Positions 1-4,964 of a stretch of DNA of 5,936 nt are shown in pieces. The first letter of the stretch is position 1, and every line of letters begins with the position of its first letter. The notes beneath the pieces are model-generated. The model was given only the letters and a program-made list of their open reading frames with translations, was not told where the DNA came from and searched no databases. Origin of the DNA: Desulfobulbaceae bacterium UBA5123 (GTDB lineage Bacteria; Desulfobacterota; Desulfobulbia; Desulfobulbales; UBA5123); assembly GCA_002415465.1 (NCBI GenBank), contig DHYT01000149.1, forward strand, positions 1 through 5,936. Reading direction: 5' to 3'. Both the position numbers and the translations under genes were made by a program.

Positions 1-1386
1 CACTGCGTCTCCCAGTGGGGGCATGATTTCAGGCCCGAGTACTGCAAGCTGAGCCGGCTGCGGGAGCTTTTCCCGCGCATCCCGCTCATCGCCCTCACCG
101 CCACCGCCGAGCCCCATACCCGCAAGGATATCATCGAGCGACTCGGCCTGCACAGGGCCAAGCAGTACGTGTCGGGGTTCGACCGGCCCAATATCCGCTA
201 TTCGGTGCTGGGCAAGATCAAGCCCTTCGCGCAGCTGAGCGCCTTTCTCGCCCCGCGCGGCGACGAGGCCGGCATCGTCTACTGCCTGAGCCGCAAGCGG
301 GTGGAGGAGGTCACCGCCAAGCTTGTCGCGGCCGGGGTCTCGGCCGCGGCCTATCACGCCGGTCTCGCCGCCGCCGAGCGCAAGCAGGTGCAGGACGATT
401 TTCTTCGCGACGACCTGCGGGTGATCGTCGCCACCGTCGCCTTCGGGATGGGCATCGACAAGTCCAACGTCCGTTACGTGGTGCATTACGACATCCCCAA
501 GAACATCGAAAGCTACTATCAGGAAACCGGCCGCGCCGGGCGCGACGGCCTGGCGGCCGAGGCCCTGCTGCTCTTCGGTTACGGCGACGTGGCGGTGGCG
601 CGCGGCCTGATCGAGAAATCCGGCAACCCTGAACGCAAGCGGATCGAGCTGCACAAGCTGAACACCATGGTCGGGTTTGCCGAGGCGGCAAGCTGCCGGC
701 GGCGGGTGCTGTTGGCCTATTTCGGCGACACCGTGGGCGGGGATTGCGGCAACTGCGATATCTGTCTTGATCCGCCGCAGATGCTCGACGTCACCGAGGA
801 CGCGCGCAAGGCGCTTTCCTGCGTGTATCGGGTGGGGCAGCGGTTCGGGGTGGGGCATGTGGTGGACGTTCTGCGCGGCTCCGGCAAGGAGCGGGTGCTG
901 CAACTGGGCCATGACCGGCTGAGCACGTACGGGATCGGCTCCGAGCAGAGCCAGGAGTATTGGGCGGCGCTGTTGCGGCACCTGGTCCACCATGGTTTTC
1001 TCGATCAGGACGTGGGCAACTATTCGGTCCTGAAGCTTACCGATGCGGCCCGCCCCCTGCTGCGCGGCGAAGCGACCCTGGCCATGGCCGCGCCCCGGGT
1101 CCGGCCGGTGAAGGCGGAAAAGGCGGCCCGTCGCAAGGCCGGCGAGATCGATTGCGACCAGGAACTGTTCGGCCGGTTGCGCGCGTTGCGCAAGGAACTG
1201 GCCGATGCGGCGGGGGTGCCCCCCTTTGTGGTCTTCAGCGACGCCTCGCTGGCCGAGATGGCCGCGGCCATGCCGGTCGACCAGGACTCCTTTCAGGCCA
1301 TGCACGGGGTCGGCGCCAGCAAGCTGAAGCGCTACGGGCCGGCGTTCATCGCCGAGATCCGCAAGTATCGGAAAGACATCCGCTGA
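1..1386 (+). CDS. recQ: ATP-dependent DNA helicase RecQ (5' truncated by window edge)
   Basis: This is a 3'-5' superfamily 2 DNA helicase acting in recombination and replication-fork repair in the cytoplasm. The reading frame is open from base 1, so the gene starts upstream of the window; the visible part is 461 codons. It begins at the His of the DEAH Walker B box, followed by the RecQ aromatic-rich loop (SQWGHDF, visible codons 4-10). Motif III (TATAEPHT) is at 33-40, then GFDRPNIRY at 59-67, motif IV (GIVYCLSRKR) at 91-100 and motifs V/VI (ATVAFGMGIDKSNV to QETGRAGRDG) at 144-183. Four zinc-binding cysteines lie at 232, 249, 252 and 255. A winged-helix RQC region follows at about 265-355 and an HRDC domain at about 386-457. 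E. coli RecQ has about 148 residues before this point, so the full protein would be about 609 aa, the normal length. An internal GTG at 169 is not the start, because conserved helicase motifs lie before it. The gene ends in TGA ahead of a terminator and converges on the minus-strand operon. Confidence 0.96.
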   Translation, partial: HCVSQWGHDFRPEYCKLSRLRELFPRIPLIALTATAEPHTRKDIIERLGLHRAKQYVSGFDRPNIRYSVLGKIKPFAQLSAFLAPRGDEAGIVYCLSRKRVEEVTAKLVAAGVSAAAYHAGLAAAERKQVQDDFLRDDLRVIVATVAFGMGIDKSNVRYVVHYDIPKNIESYYQETGRAGRDGLAAEALLLFGYGDVAVARGLIEKSGNPERKRIELHKLNTMVGFAEAASCRRRVLLAYFGDTVGGDCGNCDICLDPPQMLDVTEDARKALSCVYRVGQRFGVGHVVDVLRGSGKERVLQLGHDRLSTYGIGSEQSQEYWAALLRHLVHHGFLDQDVGNYSVLKLTDAARPLLRGEATLAMAAPRVRPVKAEKAARRKAGEIDCDQELFGRLRALRKELADAAGVPPFVVFSDASLAEMAAAMPVDQDSFQAMHGVGASKLKRYGPAFIAEIRKYRKDIR

Positions 1387-1423
1387 CCGCTGCCGGTCGC
1401 AGTGGTTGCGGAAGGACGGGCAC

Positions 1424-1465
1424 AAAAAACGCCGGCGCGCATGGCTGCGACCGGCGTTTTTTTTT
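1424..1465. terminator. Bidirectional intrinsic terminator between convergent recQ and the pilus operon
   Basis: AAAAAACGCCGG (1424-1435) is complementary to CCGGCGTTTTTT (1451-1462). The GC-rich stem core has a 15-nt loop that can pair further (CGC/GCG). The + strand continues to nine T in a row (1457-1465). On the minus strand the same stem is followed by six T (complement of 1429-1424). It sits 38 nt after the recQ stop and 25 nt after the stop of the last minus-strand gene, so it can end transcription from both sides. Confidence 0.9.
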
Positions 1466-1489
1466 GGTGCTGGGTGTGACGGCGGCAGG

Positions 1490-2278
1490 CTAGCGCTTGC
1501 CGTGTTCCTTGAGCGCCTTCAGGTAGGGGCCGAACAGCTCCTCGTAGGAGCGGTACCCCTTTTTGAGAATGGTGTCGATGTATTTGACCTCGTTGTCGTT
1601 GACCGTGAGGTTGGCGCTCATGGCCAGGGCCTCCAGGTCGTACAGGGTGCGGAATTCCGGGCCGATGAGGACATAGTAGATGTAGCGGCGCTTGCTCATC
1701 CCCATCCCGCACATGTGCTCATGGAAGAGGGAGCCGTCGAGGTTCGCGCCCTCGTAGCTGCTCTGCAGCACCACCGCCGCATAATCGGTGAAGCGCATCT
1801 CCTCGATGGCCTCCTCGGCGGAATTCTTGAACACCGGCATGTACCTCCGTGCCTCGAACGCCTTGGTGACCTGATCGCGCATCGCCCCTTCCTTCATCAG
1901 GATCAGGGCCATGGGGATGTCCGATACCACCGCCTTTTCGCTCATCTCGCCGCTGGCAAGCCAGTTGACGTCGGGCGGATGGGGCGCGTCCGGGGGCGGC
2001 TTGACCGGGCTTGCGGAACTGGCCCTGGCCTTTTCCAGCAGCTCGTTGCCGCCGGGCGGGATGGTCTGGTCGTTCTGGTCGTCGGTGAGGAGGGTCTCCA
2101 TCACCGTCCCGCCGATGGCGCGACCGTCGGCGGTCAGTTCAATGGCGGTCTTGCAGTGGGGGCAGCCGATCTTGAGGGTTCTGCCTGTCGCCAGCGCGGC
2201 CAGGGCCTGATCCACCTTGGCCTGCTGGGCCTCGTTCAGTTTGATATCCTTGAGACAATGCGGACATTGCGAGATCAT
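1490..2278 (-). CDS. Zinc-ribbon protein with a degenerate response-regulator receiver-like domain
   Basis: This is a 262-aa protein whose exact function I do not recognise. Seen: an N-terminal CPHC at 5-8 and a second CPHC at 39-42, together a likely four-cysteine zinc site with an unusually long spacing. A Pro/Ser/Ala-rich, probably disordered linker follows at about 65-118. A C-terminal alpha/beta segment (about 121-242) has the strand/helix rhythm of a CheY-like receiver: PMALILM, YMPVFKN, DYAAVVLQ, RYIYYVLIG. Where receivers carry the phosphorylated Asp at the end of strand 3 there is Gln (about Q172), and the usual acidic pair after strand 1 and the late Lys are not apparent, so phosphorylation is unlikely. 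There is no signal peptide or membrane segment, so it should be cytoplasmic. The ATG at 2278 has a good ribosome site (CCGGAGGAA, 7 nt upstream). It is the last gene of the operon, 43 nt after the pilus ATPase gene. Inference: an adaptor or regulator of that ATPase, possibly by protein-protein contact. Confidence 0.85.
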   Translation of the reverse strand: MISQCPHCLKDIKLNEAQQAKVDQALAALATGRTLKIGCPHCKTAIELTADGRAIGGTVMETLLTDDQNDQTIPPGGNELLEKARASSASPVKPPPDAPHPPDVNWLASGEMSEKAVVSDIPMALILMKEGAMRDQVTKAFEARRYMPVFKNSAEEAIEEMRFTDYAAVVLQSSYEGANLDGSLFHEHMCGMGMSKRRYIYYVLIGPEFRTLYDLEALAMSANLTVNDNEVKYIDTILKKGYRSYEELFGPYLKALKEHGKR

Positions 2279-2296
2279 CGTTCATTCCTCCGGTTC

Positions 2297-2318
2297 CATG
2301 GCGCCATGCCGTGGCATG
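2297..2318 (-). repeat. Overlapping inverted repeats in the ATPase/zinc-ribbon intergenic gap
   Basis: CATGGCGCCATG (2297-2308) is a perfect 12-base palindrome. Overlapping it, CATGCC (2305-2310) and GGCATG (2313-2318) form an inverted repeat with a 2-nt centre. In the minus-strand transcript these would be mutually exclusive hairpins lying between the ATPase stop and the Shine-Dalgarno of the next gene. There is no T-run after them, so this is not a typical terminator. A role in translation or mRNA processing is possible but not shown. Confidence 0.45.
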
Positions 2319-2321
2319 CGA

Positions 2322-3497
2322 TTAACGGTAACGTTTTTTCTCTTCTTCCTTGTGGTCCATGGCCAGGCCGGTGATGCCGGTGGTGGCTTCGCCCCGGCTT
2401 GCCTTGATGCGGTCGAGGCCGCGGCCCACCGCGCTCTTGCGCGAGCAGTAACCCATGGCGGTCTCCTCGGTGATCAACCCCTGTTCGAAGAGCTGCAGGA
2501 TGTGCTGGTCAAAGGTCATCATGCCGTGGGCGGTGCCGTCCTCGATGACGCCGTAGTAGGTCTTGTCCTCGGTCTCGCCGTTGGCGATCAGTTCCTTGAC
2601 CCGCAGATTCATGCCCATGATCTCCAGGGCCGCCACCCGGCCGCCGCCGACCTTGGGCAGCAACCGCTGGCAGACGATCCAGCGGATGGTGTCCACCAGC
2701 CGGTTCCTGACCTGATCCTGCTCTTCCTGTTCGAACATGCCGAGGATACGGTTGATGGTCTGCCCGGCATCGACGGTATGGAGGGTACTCATCACCAGAT
2801 GGCCGGTTTCCGCGGCCGCAAGACCGATCTCCATGGTCTCCCGGTCGCGCATCTCGCCCACCAGGATGACCTTGGGGGCCTGACGGAGGGCGGCGCGGAG
2901 GCCGGAGGAAAAGGTGTCGAAGTCGTTGCCCAGCTCCCGCTGGTTGAAGGTCGCCTTGCGGTGCGGATGGACATACTCGATGGGGTCTTCCAGGGTGACG
3001 GTGTGGACCGATTTCTCCTTGTTGATCTTGTCCAGCAGCGCCGCCAGGGTGGTCGATTTACCGGAGCCGGTGGCGCCGGTGACCAGGATCAGGCCGTTCT
3101 TTTCTTCGGCCATCTTCTGGAAGACGTCCGGCATCTTGAGATCCTGCAGGGTGGGGATGGTCGTCTCGAGCTTTCGGAGAACGGTGGAGAGGTTGGTCTT
3201 CTGGGAGAAGACGTTGACCCGGAAGCGGGCCTTCTGTCCGAGCCAGTAGGAGAGGTCGCAGGAGCCGTGGGTCACCAGGTCGTCCAGCAGGCGGGGGTCG
3301 CCGCCGATGACGTTGAGGGCGAAGATCTCGGCCTGGAAGGGGGTCAGCTGCCTGACCTCCGGTTTGACCTGCACCGGCACCAGCTGGCCGGAGGATTCGA
3401 CCTGGAGGGGCTTGCCCACCGTGACGTTGAGGTCGGAAACATTGCCGTAGGTTTCCAGCATGCTGGTGATCCAGTAATCGATTTCCGGTTGTTTCAT
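2322..3497 (-). CDS. PilT/PilU-family type IV pilus retraction-type ATPase
   Basis: This is a 391-aa hexameric secretion-type ATPase expected at the cytoplasmic base of a type IVa pilus, where PilT/PilU motors drive fibre retraction and twitching. Seen: an N-terminal PAS-like region with the family signature DLNVTVGKP (22-30), Walker A GATGSGKST (141-149), an Asp-box region with TLEDPIEYVHPH (168-179), Walker B VILVGEMRD (210-218, catalytic-type Glu at 215) and the His box AETGHLVMSTLHT (229-241). All nucleotide-site motifs are intact. The local sequences ALRQAP before Walker B, RDRETM after it, and GMMTFDQ near the C-terminus recall PilU. The canonical PilT AIRNLIRE motif is replaced by a diverged stretch (MNLRVKELIANGET, about 296-309). 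The length is also nearer PilU (about 380) than PilT (about 345). I therefore assign the family firmly but not the paralogue. The tail (371-391) is highly charged. The ATG overlaps the mltA TGA (ATGA), with GAGGG 5 nt upstream, suggesting translational coupling. Confidence 0.95.
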   Translation of the reverse strand: MKQPEIDYWITSMLETYGNVSDLNVTVGKPLQVESSGQLVPVQVKPEVRQLTPFQAEIFALNVIGGDPRLLDDLVTHGSCDLSYWLGQKARFRVNVFSQKTNLSTVLRKLETTIPTLQDLKMPDVFQKMAEEKNGLILVTGATGSGKSTTLAALLDKINKEKSVHTVTLEDPIEYVHPHRKATFNQRELGNDFDTFSSGLRAALRQAPKVILVGEMRDRETMEIGLAAAETGHLVMSTLHTVDAGQTINRILGMFEQEEQDQVRNRLVDTIRWIVCQRLLPKVGGGRVAALEIMGMNLRVKELIANGETEDKTYYGVIEDGTAHGMMTFDQHILQLFEQGLITEETAMGYCSRKSAVGRGLDRIKASRGEATTGITGLAMDHKEEEKKRYR

Positions 3498-4642
3498 AAC
3501 TGCCCTCGTTGTTGGTTGTCAGCGCGACGCTGTTTTTTAATCAGAAAGTAGAGTTTGCCGGCCTGTTTCATGTTGCCGGCGGCGATTTCCGCCTCCCGGT
3601 CGCCGCCCCAGAAGAGGTCGAGGCGGTTGGGGCCCTTGATTGCCGAGCCGCTGTCCTGGTTGAGCACGAAACGGCCCATGGGCAGCCAGCCGGTGATCTG
3701 CCCGGAGCCGTCCACCTGCGGCTTCCGTGTGAGCAGATAGCCCAGAGCGCCTGCCGGATAGCATTGCTGGTCAAGGGCCACCGAGCGGCCGGCGGTAAGG
3801 GGTTGGCCGATGTAGCCGGCAGGTCCGTCGCCATTGTATTCGGCCCAGTTGAAAAAGATGAACGACTCGTTGTGCTGCAGGATACGGATGGCCTCCTGGG
3901 GATGGGCGGCGATATAGGCGCGGATGGCGGGCATGTTCACCTCCGAGAGGCGCAATCGGCCTTCATCGACCAGAAACCGGCCGATGCTGCGATAGGGCCT
4001 GCCGTTCTTGGCCGCGAAATGCACCCTTCTGATGGTGTTGTCCGGCAGGCGGATTCTGCCGGACCCTTGCACCTGCAGGGTGAAGTTGTCCATGGGGTCT
4101 GCGAGGTAGACAAGTTCCAGTCCCTGCAGCTTGTTTTGTTCCTCAAGTTCCTGCCGGCTCCAGTACGGGACCAGCCTGCCGTTGTCGAGGCGGCCGATCT
4201 CGCCGCCGCGGGTAATCAGATCGGGCGGGGTCCGGTAGAGCGGATAACGGTAAATCTCGCTCGCGGTCAGGCTGCCCGCCACCTCCGGTTCGTAGTAGCC
4301 GGTGACCATCAGGTTGCCCGCATCGCCGCCGCAGATGGTGAATCGTTGTCGCACCTCTTCCGTGAAGGCGGGCGAGGTGTTGCCGTGTCGGGTCAGGAGC
4401 GCGGCGAATTCCTCCAGTGATTCAACCAGCCAGCCGTTGTCGTAGATATTGTTGCAGAGGCGGATGGATCGTTCCGGCGGCTGGCGCCGCAGGTAGTCGA
4501 GGCTGCGGCTGATGGTGACCATCAGGGAGTCGGCGGTGAGGTCGTCGTTAAGGGTGGCCGGGCCGCTGCCGCGCGTAAGGGCCGGTGTCAGCAGAAGGCA
4601 GAGGGATAAAATCGCACCGAGGAGCGGCAGCCGTGGGGTCAT
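3494..4642 (-). CDS. mltA: MltA-type membrane-bound lytic murein transglycosylase
   Basis: This enzyme cleaves the MurNAc-GlcNAc glycosidic bond of peptidoglycan to give 1,6-anhydro-muropeptides, acting in the periplasm. From the chosen ATG it is 382 aa. Seen: a signal peptide with a basic start and a long hydrophobic core (about 5-22). The MltA domain includes LMVTGYYEPEV (111-121), DNFTLQVQGSGRIRL (185-199) and FIFFNWAE (261-268). A C-terminal 3D-type barrel segment carries NQDSGSAIKGPNRLDLFWG (328-346), where D330 matches the catalytic Asp of E. coli MltA (D308). A 23-codon extension to a TTG at 4711 is open, but ATG 4642 puts the signal peptide at the N-terminus, so I prefer it. Its ribosome site is weak (GGA, 6 nt upstream). 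E. coli MltA is a lipoprotein; here the only Cys in the leader (C15) lies inside the hydrophobic core without a good lipobox, so lipidation is doubtful. First gene of a three-gene operon; its stop overlaps the ATPase start. Confidence 0.94.
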   Translation of the reverse strand: MTPRLPLLGAILSLCLLLTPALTRGSGPATLNDDLTADSLMVTISRSLDYLRRQPPERSIRLCNNIYDNGWLVESLEEFAALLTRHGNTSPAFTEEVRQRFTICGGDAGNLMVTGYYEPEVAGSLTASEIYRYPLYRTPPDLITRGGEIGRLDNGRLVPYWSRQELEEQNKLQGLELVYLADPMDNFTLQVQGSGRIRLPDNTIRRVHFAAKNGRPYRSIGRFLVDEGRLRLSEVNMPAIRAYIAAHPQEAIRILQHNESFIFFNWAEYNGDGPAGYIGQPLTAGRSVALDQQCYPAGALGYLLTRKPQVDGSGQITGWLPMGRFVLNQDSGSAIKGPNRLDLFWGGDREAEIAAGNMKQAGKLYFLIKKQRRADNQQRGQL

Positions 4643-4684
4643 GGGAAATCCGAGTATGTGGCAAGGGGTTGATTGGTTATGTTG

Positions 4685-4711
4685 CCTATATGCTAGCTGA
4701 TTTGCGGTCAA
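4685..4711 (-). promoter_or_regulatory. Possible proximal sigma-70 promoter for the mltA operon
   Basis: On the minus strand, TTGACC (4711-4706) is followed after 15 nt by TATAGG (4690-4685), about 43 nt before the mltA ATG. The -35 is a 5/6 match, but the spacing is short and the -10 is only a 4/6 match. If used, it would exclude the upstream TTG as a translation start. Confidence 0.3.
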
Positions 4712-4769
4712 TTTCCAGTAAAAAAAGAATCATGCCTCCTGTTGCCGTCGCTGGGCTGTTTGTCGTGCG

Positions 4770-4797
4770 TTGCCTGGAACAAGAGGGATGCTATTAT
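4770..4797 (+). promoter_or_regulatory. Candidate sigma-70 promoter for acs
   Basis: TTGCCT (4770-4775, 4/6 match to the -35 consensus) is separated by 16 nt from TATTAT (4792-4797, 5/6 match to the -10). Transcription would begin near 4804 and give a leader of about 160 nt that contains the palindromes and hairpin described separately. No better -35/-10 pair was found nearer the acs start, but a promoter for an alternative sigma factor cannot be ruled out. Confidence 0.4.
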
Positions 4798-4823
4798 AGG
4801 CAATGCTTAATAATCGTTATCAA
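4793..4823 (-). promoter_or_regulatory. Candidate sigma-70 promoter for the mltA-ATPase-zinc-ribbon operon
   Basis: On the minus strand, a perfect TATAAT (4798-4793) is preceded by TTGATA (4823-4818, 5/6 match), with a slightly long 19-nt spacer. Transcription would begin near 4786, giving a leader of about 145 nt. The -10 overlaps the -10 proposed for acs on the other strand. Confidence 0.45.
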
Positions 4824-4842
4824 AATTCCTGCAGTTTTGCCT

Positions 4843-4853
4843 TGACCTGGTCA
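4843..4853. promoter_or_regulatory. Perfect inverted repeat TGACC-T-GGTCA, possible operator
   Basis: TGACC (4843-4847) and GGTCA (4849-4853) are perfect inverted copies around a central T. This dyad is typical in size for a dimeric transcription factor half-site pair. It is downstream of the acs promoter candidate and upstream of the mltA promoter candidate. The binding protein is unknown. Confidence 0.4.
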
Positions 4854-4862
4854 TTTGCAAAT
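4853..4862. promoter_or_regulatory. Perfect 10-base palindrome ATTTGCAAAT, possible operator
   Basis: ATTTGCAAAT reads the same on both strands and shares its first base with the preceding TGACC-T-GGTCA dyad. Short AT-rich palindromes can arise by chance in such a region, so its role as a binding site is only suggested by position. Confidence 0.3.
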
Positions 4863-4913
4863 TGATACCACAGGAAGATACACGGTTGCAGGTTCACGGG
4901 GCTGTTTCCCAAG

Positions 4914-4940
4914 CGAAACTTACCTTGACGGGTAATTTCG
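4914..4940 (+). promoter_or_regulatory. Hairpin-forming inverted repeat in the acs leader
   Basis: CGAAACTTACC (4914-4924) pairs with GGTAATTTCG (4931-4940) across a 6-nt loop (TTGACG). This gives ten base pairs with a single bulged C (4919). It ends 15 nt before the acs Shine-Dalgarno. There is no T-run, so it is not an intrinsic terminator. It may be an RNA hairpin in the leader or a DNA operator for a dimeric regulator of acs. Confidence 0.55.
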
Positions 4941-4955
4941 AAACATAGCCGACAT

Positions 4956-4960
4956 GGAGG
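4956..4960 (+). promoter_or_regulatory. Ribosome binding site of acs
   Basis: GGAGG lies 4 nt before the ATG at 4965 and fixes this as the start. An ATG at 4954, overlapping the site, runs into TGA after four codons and is not in the acs frame. Confidence 0.75.
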
Positions 4961-4964
4961 AAGT

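Larger units (their letters stand above)
4643..4964. other. Divergent intergenic regulatory region between mltA and acs
   Basis: This stretch of about 320 nt is visibly richer in A and T than the flanking genes and holds no convincing gene on either strand. It must carry the promoters for mltA (leftward) and acs (rightward). Inside it I see two candidate promoters for the leftward operon, one for acs, two adjacent palindromes (4843-4862) and a hairpin-forming inverted repeat (4914-4940) just before the acs ribosome site. The sites are listed separately. Confidence 0.85.

Noticed and set aside
1406..2374. Long + strand open frame antisense to the zinc-ribbon gene
   Set aside because: It runs through the terminator and opposite a gene with recognisable domains and a good ribosome site. 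Its translation is low-complexity with no family resemblance, as expected for the opposite strand of GC-rich coding DNA.
2217..3551. Very long (444 codon) + strand open frame opposite the pilus ATPase gene
   Set aside because: The opposite strand encodes a complete ATPase with all its motifs. The + frame gives a Gly/Asp/Leu/Val/His-rich product typical of antisense reading of GC-rich genes.
3509..4420. 303-codon + strand open frame opposite mltA
   Set aside because: Antisense shadow of the clearly identified MltA coding region; no recognisable domain.
4643..4711. 23-codon N-terminal extension of MltA from a TTG
   Set aside because: It would bury the signal peptide behind a polar extension, has no good ribosome site, and the TTG coincides with a possible -35 element.
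4686..4733. Minus-strand mini-ORF of 15 codons after AGGAGG in the mltA leader
   Set aside because: AGGAGG is only 1 nt from the ATG, too close for normal initiation, and the peptide is out of frame with mltA. A leader peptide cannot be excluded, but nothing supports it.
4842..4868. TTGACC followed by TGATAC as an acs promoter
   Set aside because: The -10 match is poor (about 2 of 6) and the spacing is 15 nt; the pair at 4770-4797 fits better.
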